Below, piece by piece: positions 32,357 to 39,848 of a DNA stretch of 49,737 bases. This DNA comes from Mesobacillus selenatarsenatis SF-1 (GTDB taxonomy: Bacteria; Bacillota; Bacilli; Bacillales; Cytobacillaceae). Position numbers and translations under genes: made by a program. The DNA lies in assembly GCF_000813125.1 (NCBI RefSeq), contig NZ_BASE01000138.1, positions 1 to 49,737 of the forward strand, written 5' to 3'. The first letter of the stretch is position 1. Every line of letters starts with the position of its first letter. The notes under the pieces are model-generated. The model was given only the letters and a program-made list of their open reading frames with translations. It was not told the DNA's origin and made no database searches.

Positions 32357-33210
32357 TATATTTTCTTCACATTTTCAAAGTACTCTTCCAGGGTCCAGTC
32401 ATTTTCATAAATTTCAGTTGCTGCCCTGATTCCCACATACCTGAAATGCCATGGTTCATACATATAGCCGGTTATACCTTCTTTACCCCTGGGGTATCTG
32501 AGGATAAACCCGTATTTATGGGCATTGTGGGCAAGCCACACCCCTTCTTTCGTTGAACCGAACTGTTCATTGAGATTAAAATTGTTTGTCTTGCTGGAGA
32601 TGTCCATTGTCAATCCTGTTTGATGTTCACTGCTTCCAGGTCTGGCAACTGCCTGAAGTGCTTTTTCCTCGCCAACCTTACTGACCTCTGCATTAAAAAG
32701 CGTCTCCTGACGTCCATATGATCGGTAACCGGAAACAGCAGCAAGTTCAATTCCATCGTTCCTGGCACCGACAAACATTTTTTCCAGAGCTTCTGCAGCT
32801 TCTACCCTCATCAAGCTCTTTTCAAGCTTTGTATCTCCAAAAGAGAATGGAACATTGGGGCGAACTAGATCTGCCGGAATATAGTTTTCCGGCAGCCCGA
32901 AAATTTTGTTAACGAGTGACATCGTGTTTTGCGGATTCTGAATGACATTCTTCCCGTCTGAATCCTGGATGACATTGAAATAGGCGGCTTCAAGTGTCAG
33001 TTCATCTTCCGCTGGCTTGTCCTCTTCGGAAACATCATTAACCTCTTTATCCTCCGGGCCTTCATCTATCCCTTCAACTGGTTGATCAGCCTGTTCATCT
33101 TGTCCAACCAGCTTTTCTCCCAAGTACGGAATCTTTTCCAAGTAAGGTTCTATACGGTTACAACCTGTCAATAAAATAGGCAATGCAAGCAATAATAATA
33201 TTTTTTTCAT
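32356..33210 (-). CDS. yodJ: D-alanyl-D-alanine carboxypeptidase, VanY/YodJ-like lipoprotein
   Basis: A 284-residue lipoprotein: signal with lipobox LLTGC (Cys17), an acidic linker (about 35-75, rich in D and E) and an M15B peptidase domain (about 100-284). Zinc and catalytic motifs are visible: SGYRSYGRQ, SSEHQTGLTMDIS (His and Asp ligands) and EPWHFRYVG (catalytic Glu and His ligand). It trims the terminal D-Ala from peptidoglycan stems outside the membrane. The start at 33210 has GGTGG 5 nt before it; the frame extends four codons further. The neighbourhood with deoD matches B. subtilis yodJ-deoD. Confidence 0.92.
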   Translation of the reverse strand: MKKILLLLALPILLTGCNRIEPYLEKIPYLGEKLVGQDEQADQPVEGIDEGPEDKEVNDVSEEDKPAEDELTLEAAYFNVIQDSDGKNVIQNPQNTMSLVNKIFGLPENYIPADLVRPNVPFSFGDTKLEKSLMRVEAAEALEKMFVGARNDGIELAAVSGYRSYGRQETLFNAEVSKVGEEKALQAVARPGSSEHQTGLTMDISSKTNNFNLNEQFGSTKEGVWLAHNAHKYGFILRYPRGKEGITGYMYEPWHFRYVGIRAATEIYENDWTLEEYFENVKKI

Positions 33211-33428
33211 TAGGTCCACCAATCTTCAAACATTTTAAGGCAATAACACCATTCTAACATTTTTCCACAATTTTTCGAATGGCCTTTTTTCCCATTAACA
33301 CCTTTATTCATTATGCCTGCTTCAGGGATTGTGCAAACTTCTGCATGTGGCGAAAACGTATAGATTCCCTTAATTATATTGATTTTGGCTTCAATCGACA
33401 CTAGTTATATATACAAACAGAGGTTAAT

Positions 33429-33655
33429 AGACATTTTGTAGTCAATTGGCATTCGAAATGTCGATTAAATAAGGTTTTTTAGACATTTTGTAGTCAATTG
33501 GCATTCGAAATGTCCATTAAACATGGTTTTTTAGACATTTTGTGGTCAAGCGGCATTCGAAATGTACATTAAATAAGGTTTATTAGACATTTTGTAGTCA
33601 ACTGGCATTCGAAATGTACATTAAACAAGGTTTTTTAGACATTTTTGCCTTCAAC
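33429..33655. repeat. Tandem hairpin repeat, family B (four units plus a fragment)
   Basis: Units of exactly 52 bp start at 33429, 33481, 33533 and 33585, with a truncated fifth from 33637. Each reads AGACATTTTG, a loop TAGTCAATTGGCATT-like, CGAAATGTC, then a T-rich spacer. The arms GACATTT and AAATGTC are complementary. Units differ at a few positions (for instance GTCGATT, GTCCATT, GTACATT). The array fills most of the gap between yodJ and deoD and has no coding potential. Confidence 0.9.
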
Positions 33656-33701
33656 AGATTCCAGCAATGTTTAATTATGTCAGTTATTAAGAAAATTGCC
33701 C

Positions 33702-33739
33702 ATAAGAAGACCCTTTCATAAAAGAAAGGGTCTTCTTGA
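33702..33739 (-). terminator. Terminator of deoD
   Basis: AAGAAGACCCTTTC and GAAAGGGTCTTCTT form a perfect 14-bp stem around a 6-nt loop just past the deoD stop codon; the following T run is weak. Confidence 0.8.
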
Positions 33740-33743
33740 GTAG

Positions 33744-34448
33744 TTATTCTTTTATAGCAGCTTCGAGTGCAACTTCAATCATTTCGTTGAATGTAGTTTG
33801 GCGCTCTTCTGCAGTAGTTTCTTCTCCAGTCAGGATATGGTCGCTGACTGTAAGGATTGAAAGGGCTTTGCGATCATATTTAGCAGCCAGTGTGTAAAGT
33901 GCTGTGGTTTCCATTTCAATAGCAAGAATCTGGTACTGTGCCCACTTTTCCAATTCGGCGTTATCATTGTAGAATTGATCTGCAGTAAAGACATTTCCGA
34001 CTTTAAGGTTCAACCCTTTTTCAACGCCTGTGTTGTAGGCTTTGTACAACAAATCGAAGTTTGCTGTTGGTGCAAAGTCTACTCCGCCGAAAGTAAGGCG
34101 GTTCATTTGTGAATCAGTCGAAGAGCTCATAGCCAAGATAACGTCTCGTACTTTAACGTCCTTTTGGATTGCTCCGCAAGTACCAACACGAATCAAGTTT
34201 TGTACATTATAGCTATTCATCAATTCATTGATATAAATTGAAATTGACGGAACTCCCATGCCTGTACCTTGTACAGAAACTCTTTTACCTTTATATGTCC
34301 CAGTGTAGCCAAACATATTTCTGACTTCATTATATAACTTTGCATCCTCAAGGAATGTTTCTGCAATGTATTTTGCCCTTAATGGATCCCCGGGAAGCAA
34401 TACCGTTTCTGCGATTTCATTTTCTTTAGCACCAATATGTACACTCAT
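33744..34448 (-). CDS. deoD: Purine nucleoside phosphorylase DeoD
   Basis: DeoD is the hexameric, cytosolic phosphorylase that splits purine (deoxy)nucleosides into base and ribose-1-phosphate. The 234-residue product shows the phosphate loop [34 protein letters not shown], the nucleoside site [10 protein letters not shown] and the catalytic Asp in [10 protein letters not shown]. Length is standard. The gene is monocistronic here, separated from yodJ by repeats and its own terminator. A clear ribosome binding site (GGAGGATT) precedes the ATG. Confidence 0.97.
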   Translation of the reverse strand: MSVHIGAKENEIAETVLLPGDPLRAKYIAETFLEDAKLYNEVRNMFGYTGTYKGKRVSVQGTGMGVPSISIYINELMNSYNVQNLIRVGTCGAIQKDVKVRDVILAMSSSTDSQMNRLTFGGVDFAPTANFDLLYKAYNTGVEKGLNLKVGNVFTADQFYNDNAELEKWAQYQILAIEMETTALYTLAAKYDRKALSILTVSDHILTGEETTAEERQTTFNEMIEVALEAAIKE

Positions 34449-34631
34449 TCAATAATCCTCCATCCTATAGGTTGCTACCTCAAAACTATACCACAATATA
34501 GTTAAGCAGGAAAATCTTCAGTTTCATGACAATTTTGTTAACGGGCAAGCTAAAAATAGCTTTACCAAGCTGGAACAAAAAATTCCATCGTACCAATTGT
34601 ACAAAAAACTGGAAATAAAGGAGAATGGGTA

Positions 34632-34763
34632 ATGGGTAAAAAACATCGCAACCGAATTAATTCACCTAAGAAAAACAATCATATTCCTCCAGAAGCAATC
34701 GTTGCTGAACAGGAAGCTCACGGCAAAGAATTTTCTGCTACTGGAAGAAAGAAAAGAGGATAA
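34632..34763 (+). CDS. Small basic protein (43 aa), spore-protein-like
   Basis: A 43-residue, lysine/arginine-rich protein beginning MGKKHRNRINSPKKNNHIPP and ending EFSATGRKKRG. AAGGAG lies 8 nt before the ATG. Small basic proteins of this look in Bacillus (YuzL- or SASP-minor-like) are often made during sporulation, but I cannot name the family with certainty. It is divergent from deoD. The conserved-looking layout, good ribosome binding site and stop directly before a repeat element support it as a real gene. Confidence 0.65.
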   Translation: MGKKHRNRINSPKKNNHIPPEAIVAEQEAHGKEFSATGRKKRG

Positions 34764-34770
34764 AGAACAA

Positions 34771-34884
34771 AAAGCGGAAGCGCCTCGTTCAGCCCCGACC
34801 AGCGATGCCCGCCTAAAACGCCACGTCCTGTGGCTGTCGGGGCTGCACTTCCTGTGCCTCAGAGGGGCTAGGCGCTGAAGCTAG
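34771..34884. repeat. Nested inverted-repeat element, Bacillaceae REP-like
   Basis: Three nested complementary pairs are visible: outer AGCGCCT (34779) with AGGCGCT (34870), middle CAGCCCCGAC (34790) with GTCGGGGCTG (34835), and an inner hairpin GCCAC-GTCCT-GTGGC (34820-34834). It begins AAAAGCGGAAGCGCC and ends GGCGCTGAAGCTAG, a form I associate with a dispersed repeat of Bacillaceae genomes. It is far more G/C-rich than its surroundings and encodes nothing. It lies between the small basic gene and spo0M. Confidence 0.7.
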
Positions 34885-34945
34885 TTTAAGAATACTACAT
34901 GATGTTATCCACAACTAAATAATTTAGCATTCCTGAAAAACAATA

Positions 34946-34984
34946 AAAGACGATGAAGCAGTTTGTTTTGCTTCATCGTCCTTA
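34946..34984 (-). terminator. Terminator of spo0M
   Basis: GACGATGAAGCA and TGCTTCATCGTC form a perfect 12-bp stem around an 8-nt loop, followed on the minus strand by TTTTATTG. Confidence 0.9.
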
Positions 34985-34989
34985 AAATT

Positions 34990-35760
34990 TTAGCAGTAGC
35001 TTCCAATAGTGTTTTGAAGTTTCTGCTTTAAGGAAGACAAGTCAGAAGCATGGATATTCATCCTTACATAAGTTTCATCCATCCCCATCGCTTCGGACAA
35101 GAAACCTCCAAGTCCCCTGGCCCTGCGGTCAACTTGCATCAAGACCTCAATTTCGTTCTCACTGTTTGGATAGAAAATTACCTCTAGTTCATCCAGTCGA
35201 CCTCTAAATGAACCTGATGCCGGCACGAATTCAAACTCCTGGACGAACGGCATATTTCTCCGGAGATGTCTTGGCGCTTGCTCACACTCTGCTTCCCTCA
35301 GCCGGAAGCCAAGGTCACTAATTGCGTTAAATACTCCATGCATCAACTGGTTGGGCACTACTGTCAAATAATCCTTATCGCTTGGATCAACTGCGTTTTT
35401 GATATCAAGCCCTGTTGATACCCAAACCTTCGTCCTGCCCATCGATAAAGGCATATCTAACGGAAGCCTGAAAGTGAAAGGAATTTCCTTCGTTTCATTC
35501 TCTTTGATTAAGAATGACTGTGTAAGTTTAAAACGATCAATTTGGGCAGTGGCAGTATACTTTTTATCATCTGCTTCTCTTATATAAGTTGTATGTAAAC
35601 TCAAATAGATGTCATCGATATTTTGCTCTGTGCTTCCCCCGCTAATTTCTACAATCCCCCGTACTTCTTCTCCTGGCATCACCCGGTCTTTTTCCAGCTT
35701 TGTATCAACCTTAGCTGCACCTATGCCGACACTGGCAAAAACCTTATTAAAAAATGACAT
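34990..35760 (-). CDS. spo0M: Sporulation-control protein Spo0M
   Basis: A 256-residue arrestin-fold protein with two beta-sandwich halves. Its N-terminus FFNKVFASVGIGAAKVDTKL and the following DRVMPGEEVRGIVEISGG are characteristic of Spo0M, as are IPFTFRLPLDMP and the C-terminal GLGGFLSEAMGMDE. Spo0M affects the phosphorelay at stage 0 and cell-shape/division traits in B. subtilis. Length is normal. GGGAGG lies before the ATG. It is a single gene with its own terminator. Confidence 0.95.
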   Translation of the reverse strand: MSFFNKVFASVGIGAAKVDTKLEKDRVMPGEEVRGIVEISGGSTEQNIDDIYLSLHTTYIREADDKKYTATAQIDRFKLTQSFLIKENETKEIPFTFRLPLDMPLSMGRTKVWVSTGLDIKNAVDPSDKDYLTVVPNQLMHGVFNAISDLGFRLREAECEQAPRHLRRNMPFVQEFEFVPASGSFRGRLDELEVIFYPNSENEIEVLMQVDRRARGLGGFLSEAMGMDETYVRMNIHASDLSSLKQKLQNTIGSYC

Positions 35761-35881
35761 ACCATTTGCCTCCCTGATTTTAAATTTTTTCTTTCATATA
35801 AATGTATACGATTATAAGTTGAGAGAGTTTCACTGAACAGAAGGTTTTTTTCAAAATGTTCTTTCTAGCTCCAAAAAAATA

Positions 35882-35912
35882 TAAAAAGGCAGATTCATCA
35901 GAACCTGCCATT
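35882..35912 (-). terminator. Terminator of yozD
   Basis: GGCAG and CTGCC close a larger loop with partial internal pairing; TTTTTATATTTTTTT follows on the minus strand. Confidence 0.6.
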
Positions 35913-35928
35913 ACAAAGTGTAACTTAC

Positions 35929-36102
35929 CTAGTCTATATCTTCTTCCTCATCGATAATACATTTTTCGATCAGATATTCAAATGTGATATCTGCCATCTC
36001 TTCAAGTTCTTCCTCTGTGGGAACGTATCCCCTTTTTACAAGTTCATGAAAGAAAAATTCAGCAATCTCTTCTGTATCGATAACAACCTCAATCTCTTTC
36101 AC
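35929..36102 (-). CDS. yozD: YozD family small acidic protein
   Basis: A 57-residue acidic protein, VKEIEVVIDTEEIAEFFFHE then RGYVPTEEELEEMADITFEY and EKCIIDEEED, matching B. subtilis YozD closely as I remember it. Function unknown. The start is GTG at 36102 with GGGGGGCG 6 nt upstream; an in-frame ATG 18 codons earlier would add a sequence unlike the family and lacks a site. It lies next to spo0M and yodN as in related genomes. Confidence 0.88.
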   Translation of the reverse strand: MKEIEVVIDTEEIAEFFFHELVKRGYVPTEEELEEMADITFEYLIEKCIIDEEEDID

Positions 36103-36237
36103 AGATTCGCCCCCCTTTATTCCAAATGTATGTGAAGCACCGATGTTTAATGCCAAGCTAAACCAATTTTCTGAAAATTGTTCTATTGTTTTTGGACAAG
36201 CATAGAATGGAATAAATCAAATTAGGAGTGATCTGAT

Positions 36238-36408
36238 ATGGAGAGACTTGGTATTCTTGCCGAAATGTTTGTTGAGGATGTGAACAAAGAAGATAGTATG
36301 GTTGTTGAATTGTTTGGCACCATAGTGAATTTCCTATTTAAAGTTCTCCAATTGGCGGGAATTCCTTTTCTTGTTTATGTGCTGCTTGAATTTGCAGGAT
36401 TATTCTAA
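36238..36408 (+). CDS. Small membrane protein (56 aa)
   Basis: A short frame encodes an acidic N-terminal part (ERLGILAEMFVEDVNKEDSM) and a hydrophobic C-terminal half (VNFLFKVLQLAGIPFLVYVL, then LEFAGLF) that should cross the membrane once. AGGAG lies 9 nt before the ATG. Family not recognised. It is divergent from yozD and its stop overlaps the stop region of the converging yodN gene by 4 nt, which suggests a tightly packed but real gene. Confidence 0.65.
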   Translation: MERLGILAEMFVEDVNKEDSMVVELFGTIVNFLFKVLQLAGIPFLVYVLLEFAGLF

Positions 36409-37103
36409 ACGTGGCTTTTTCCATCATTATTAACAAGCATTGAAAGTTTGCGAAGAATGACTCTCATGACATGCGCGTACTCTTCATCTTTGAACCATTT
36501 ATATAAAATTCGGTAATCATTATATAAATCGAGAAGATTATCGATCGTCATTCTCTTCTGATGAATTTTCCGCAACTCTTCTTTTTCACCTGCTCTTGGC
36601 TGATGAGACTTTTTCTCAAGGTTGACGGATGGCTTTACTTCCTTATTCGCCGAAAACAAAAGGCCCAGCTTCTGGATAAATGTATCTGCACTGTCCGAGT
36701 CAGCAACAAGTGTCAGTTCTTCTTCCCCGGCTTCAAGCCATTCTCCATCTTTAATCCTGGACAGTTCATAAATGACATCCTCCCAGGCATCTTCTTTATA
36801 TCTCCAGATTTCTGTGCGAAAACCGACAACCTTAAATAGGTCTGAACCATATCCCTTTACCTGCACTAAGTCTCCGAAAAAATATTTATATTCGATGTCG
36901 ATTTGCTCCTTTTCAAGCAGCTTCCCATCGTATTCAGAGAGCATCTGCAAACTGGTTTCCAAATACAAGCCCTCGCTCTTATTTATCTCGTATACATGAA
37001 GGCCGTCAAGCCATTTTATATTTGTCACTTTCCCCACAGTCCCATAAATAGTGATCACGACTGTATCACCGATGTTAAACTTAGGTTTTTTCCGTTTTTC
37101 CAT
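36405..37103 (-). CDS. yodN: YodN-like protein
   Basis: The 232-residue cytosolic protein has two or three short SH3-like modules in its first 130 residues (FNIGDTVVITIYGTVGKVTN; YFFGDLVQVKGYGSDLFKVV) and a helical C-terminal region (about 165-232, LRKIHQKRMTIDNLLDLYND and YKWFKDEEYAHVMRVILRKL). The length and position beside yozD and yozE fit B. subtilis YodN, whose function is unknown. I prefer the ATG at 37103 (AGAGGA 8 nt upstream) over that at 37112, which abuts the site. Confidence 0.75.
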   Translation of the reverse strand: MEKRKKPKFNIGDTVVITIYGTVGKVTNIKWLDGLHVYEINKSEGLYLETSLQMLSEYDGKLLEKEQIDIEYKYFFGDLVQVKGYGSDLFKVVGFRTEIWRYKEDAWEDVIYELSRIKDGEWLEAGEEELTLVADSDSADTFIQKLGLLFSANKEVKPSVNLEKKSHQPRAGEKEELRKIHQKRMTIDNLLDLYNDYRILYKWFKDEEYAHVMRVILRKLSMLVNNDGKSHV

Positions 37104-37259
37104 TTCCTCCATCCTCTCAACGATGAGTCGTGAATTGTGATTACAACAGTATATGCACTTTTCTGAAAATCGCTACGCCTAGATGGAGGAGGGAAGAAGC
37201 TTTTATTTCTTGCCGCGAGTGAATAAAAAAAACTGTCCTGTAAAAAAAAAGCATAAAAA

Positions 37260-37288
37260 AGACTCCCGCGGGTAAGCCGCAAGAGCTT
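37260..37288 (-). terminator. Terminator of yozE
   Basis: CTCTTGCGG and CCGCGGGAG pair with two G-U pairs around a 5-nt loop; the minus strand continues TCTTTTTTATG. Confidence 0.75.
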
Positions 37289-37289
37289 A

Positions 37290-37511
37290 TTAGCTTTCTG
37301 CTATCAAATATTCCTCCCAGGCTTCGTCAAAAACAGCCATACTTTCTGGATAATGTCCGTTCAATTCAAGGTAAGAACTTATTTCATCATAATCCTCAGA
37401 ATTTTTAGGGAACGAGAGGTCATCATATGCTGAATTGGCAAACCTGCTGATTGCATCCTTCGGTTTGGTGGTCCGGTATTTCATGAGAAAATGGTAAAAG
37501 CTTTTATACAT
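37290..37511 (-). CDS. yozE: YozE family SAM-like protein
   Basis: A 73-residue helical protein: YKSFYHFLMKYRTTKPKD, FANSAYDDLSFPKNSEDYDE and ISSYLELNGHYPESMAVFDE, then AWEEYL, which follows B. subtilis YozE (sterile-alpha-motif-like fold) along its whole length. No function is established. The ATG at 37511 matches the family start and has AGGCAGG about 9 nt upstream. The open frame runs 13 codons further without support. Confidence 0.92.
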   Translation of the reverse strand: MYKSFYHFLMKYRTTKPKDAISRFANSAYDDLSFPKNSEDYDEISSYLELNGHYPESMAVFDEAWEEYLIAES

Positions 37512-37589
37512 ATATGAACGCCTGCCTATTGTTAAAATTAGTTTGTCCATACTATAACGGATTTGTTCGGTGTAAGTCTACCTTAATGC

Positions 37590-37626
37590 AAAAAAGAGAG
37601 CACCTTCCAATTTAGGTAAGGTGCCT
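37590..37626 (-). terminator. Terminator of the small membrane protein gene
   Basis: GCACCTT and AAGGTGC form a 7-bp stem; CTCTCTTTTTT follows on the minus strand. Confidence 0.85.
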
Positions 37627-37631
37627 GTTTT

Positions 37632-37823
37632 TCATTGCCATCTGGCTGATTTCGCCATCTCCAGCAATGCCCATATAATGTTGAACATCAAGATTGCGAC
37701 AGTGATTGGCACGGCATGGAGCCAGTTCATCCCGAATTTCTCAATGATCAGCCTTACATAATATCCGCAAAAGAATAAGACAACCATTGCCGCTACTAGC
37801 ATGATAGATAAAGCGATAGACAT
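37632..37823 (-). CDS. Small two-helix membrane protein (63 aa)
   Basis: The product is almost entirely hydrophobic, with two transmembrane helices (about residues 3-24 and 36-55) joined by YYVRLIIEKFGMNWLH. The family is not recognised. GGGGAGAGTAA precedes the ATG. It is a single gene between yozE and the kamA-yokU transcript, with its own terminator. Confidence 0.75.
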   Translation of the reverse strand: MSIALSIMLVAAMVVLFFCGYYVRLIIEKFGMNWLHAVPITVAILMFNIIWALLEMAKSARWQ

Positions 37824-37847
37824 TTACTCTCCCCATTTCCAAAATAA

Positions 37848-37882
37848 ATACTCCCCACTCTATTATAAAGAGGAGGGAGTAA
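37848..37882 (-). terminator. Probable terminator of the kamA-yokU transcript
   Basis: ACTCCCTCCTCT and AGAGTGGGGAGT pair at 10 of 12 positions around a short A/T loop; the minus strand continues ATTTATTTT. It lies about 70 nt after the yokU stop. Confidence 0.6.
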
Positions 37883-37953
37883 CTGGATAAAAAGGAAGTG
37901 TGAAACTTTTGTGAACAGCATTCTAATTCAGGTTATTTATATCACACCAACTT

Positions 37954-38235
37954 TCAAGATGAAAAATCAAAGTAATTTCGCTTCAACAATCTTGGCTGTG
38001 CCATCAGTTCCTCAAAGGTGACTACTTTGCCTAGTTTTTTCGTATCAATTAAGAATAATTGGTCCTCGATTTCCTTTGTAATCACTTCAGTCTGGTATGT
38101 CATTTGGCAGTCCAGGCAATGGACGGCCGGAGTTTCATCAATCTGGATTGCTTTTGTTCCGTCCGGAAGTTCCCAATAGACTTTGTCTGTTACAGCTTTG
38201 GTTTTTTCACTGCTGCACCACTCGCACTTTGCCAT
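37954..38235 (-). CDS. yokU: YokU family zinc-finger protein
   Basis: A 93-residue protein with an N-terminal YgiT-type zinc finger (KCEWCSSEK and VHCLDCQMTY supply four cysteines) and a helical C-terminus (FEELMAQPRLLKRNYF). It overlaps kamA by one base and is cotranscribed, as in other Bacillus genomes where yokU precedes or follows kamA. The role is unknown; coupling suggests an accessory to lysine 2,3-aminomutase expression or maturation, which is inference. Confidence 0.88.
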   Translation of the reverse strand: MAKCEWCSSEKTKAVTDKVYWELPDGTKAIQIDETPAVHCLDCQMTYQTEVITKEIEDQLFLIDTKKLGKVVTFEELMAQPRLLKRNYFDFSS

Positions 38236-39674
38236 CAGTCAACCCCCTTAGTCGAAGGAATAGCTCCCTGGCCATCAACCGCTTCAGCTGTCGTTTTATT
38301 CTGTTGTGCCATGAATTTCTTTTCCTTCAGCTCATCTCGTTTTTCACGCTTATCCTTCAGGGATGCATGTGCAGGGTCTTCCTCATACTTATCCCTGCGG
38401 TCGATCCTGCCAAGTCCTTCAGGAATCAGGTTGAATTCACTGTCATTCATGATAGCCGCGATTCCTGTGTTGGATTTTTTCTTTTCATAGTCCGGATACA
38501 CTTGTTTAAAGTAACCCTCCGCTCTGCCTGGAATATAATTTTCAGGCTCTGGGTAAGAGGTGATTACACCCTCAAAGTTGCGGAGGACGACTTTTTCCGG
38601 ACTTTGGGATATCAAGTAATTTGGCTGCAAGGAGATTTTCCCGCCTCCGCCAGGCGCATCAACTACGAATGTCGGCACAGCGTAGCCAGAAGTATGCCCT
38701 CTTAAGCCTTCAATAATTTCTAGCCCTTTTGTGACCGGTGCACGGAAATGCCCGATGCCTTCAGAAAGGTCACATTGGTAAATATAATACGGTCTGACAC
38801 GGATTTTCACTAGGTCGTGCATGAGCTTTTTCATAATCGGGACACTGTCATTGATTCCTGCAAGTATGACGGATTGGTTTCCGACAGGAACTCCTGCGTT
38901 GGCAAGCATTTCACAAGCCCGCTTCGAGTCTTCAGTAATTTCGATTGATGTATTGAAATGTGTATTAAGCCAGATTGGATGATATTTTTTGAGGATTGAA
39001 CAAAGATTCTCAGTAATTCGCTGCGGGAAAACAACGGGTGCCCGGGTTCCAATCCTGATGATTTCAACATGGTCGATCTCTCTCAGGTTCTTTAATATAT
39101 ATTCGAGAATATTATCATTGATCAGCAGGCCATCACCGCCAGATATCAATACATCGCGGACCTCAGGAGTATTACTTATATAGTTGATTGCGGCATCAAG
39201 CTGTTTCTTCGCAACCCCCATGCCGATTTGTCCGGAAAATCTCCTGCGTGTGCAGTAACGGCAATACATCGAGCATTGGTTGGTCACAAGGAAAAGCACC
39301 CTGTCAGGATATCTATGTGTTAAACCAGGTACTGGTGAATCCTCGTCTTCATGAAGTGGATCTTCAAGATCATATTTTGTTTTGTGGATTTCCTTGGATA
39401 TTGGTACTGACTGCATCCTGATCGGACAGCGAGGATCATCCGGATTCATTAATGAAGCGTAATAAGGTGTGATATTCAACGGGATTGTTTTCGTTGAGAT
39501 CCTTACACCCTCTTCTTCTTCGGGGGTAAGATTAATGACCTTCTTTAAATCATCCAGGGTCCTGATGGTATTTGTAAGCTGCCATAGCCAGTCATTCCAT
39601 TGTTCCTCCGTAACGTCCTTCCAAAGCTCAATATCCTTCCAATGTCTCGAAGGCTTATATAATGTCTGTTTCAT
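38235..39674 (-). CDS. kamA: Lysine 2,3-aminomutase KamA
   Basis: A 479-residue radical-SAM, PLP-dependent enzyme converting L-lysine to L-beta-lysine. The [4Fe-4S]/SAM motif is NQCSMYCRYCTRRR with Cys134, Cys138 and Cys141 (CxxxCxxC). The PLP-binding Lys is expected in DAPGGGGKISLQ, and LISGGDGLL is the SAM-side glycine motif. A charged C-terminal tail (about 430-479) extends beyond the clostridial enzyme, as in Bacillus. It is preceded by a sigma-54-type promoter and the gene for a sigma-54 activator, and followed by yokU. It supplies the first step of the acetyl-beta-lysine pathway encoded upstream. Confidence 0.97.
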   Translation of the reverse strand: MKQTLYKPSRHWKDIELWKDVTEEQWNDWLWQLTNTIRTLDDLKKVINLTPEEEEGVRISTKTIPLNITPYYASLMNPDDPRCPIRMQSVPISKEIHKTKYDLEDPLHEDEDSPVPGLTHRYPDRVLFLVTNQCSMYCRYCTRRRFSGQIGMGVAKKQLDAAINYISNTPEVRDVLISGGDGLLINDNILEYILKNLREIDHVEIIRIGTRAPVVFPQRITENLCSILKKYHPIWLNTHFNTSIEITEDSKRACEMLANAGVPVGNQSVILAGINDSVPIMKKLMHDLVKIRVRPYYIYQCDLSEGIGHFRAPVTKGLEIIEGLRGHTSGYAVPTFVVDAPGGGGKISLQPNYLISQSPEKVVLRNFEGVITSYPEPENYIPGRAEGYFKQVYPDYEKKKSNTGIAAIMNDSEFNLIPEGLGRIDRRDKYEEDPAHASLKDKREKRDELKEKKFMAQQNKTTAEAVDGQGAIPSTKGVD

Positions 39675-39710
39675 CCCAATTCCCCCTAGCTATTTTTATA
39701 GCTATTTATA

Positions 39711-39727
39711 ATGCAAGTTCCATGCCA
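39711..39727 (-). promoter_or_regulatory. Sigma-54 (-24/-12) promoter of kamA
   Basis: TGGCATGGAACTTGCAT on the minus strand matches the consensus TGGCACGNNNNTTGCW at nearly all conserved bases, with the GG and GC elements at the required spacing. The predicted start lies near 39701, about 27 nt before the kamA ATG, which has AGGGGG in front. Confidence 0.85.
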
Positions 39728-39743
39728 AAAATGACGGATTATT

Positions 39744-39806
39744 CTGAATTCAATTTATTCAGCTACCTGCAAGGGTTTAAGAAGGATGCTTTATACAGAA
39801 TTCTGT
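39744..39806. promoter_or_regulatory. Candidate KamR enhancer sites
   Basis: Two inverted repeats lie upstream of the -24 element: CTGAAT-N7-ATTCAG (39744-39762) and the perfect palindrome ACAGAATTCTGT (39795-39806). Both contain AGAATTC/TGAATTC-like halves. They are at distances (about 20-80 bp from the promoter) where enhancer-binding proteins can sit. Binding is inference. Confidence 0.4.
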
Positions 39807-39815
39807 TAAAAGAAA

Positions 39816-39840
39816 ATAACCTGCTGAAAATTCGGCAGAT
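39816..39840 (-). terminator. Terminator of kamR
   Basis: CTGCCGAA and TTCAGCAG pair (one mismatch) around TT; the minus strand continues GTTATTTTCTTTT, separating kamR transcription from the kamA promoter. Confidence 0.6.
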
Positions 39841-39848
39841 TAGATAGT

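Noticed and set aside
33210-33401. 63-codon minus-strand frame upstream of yodJ
   Set aside because: It has no ribosome binding site and overlaps the leader of yodJ.
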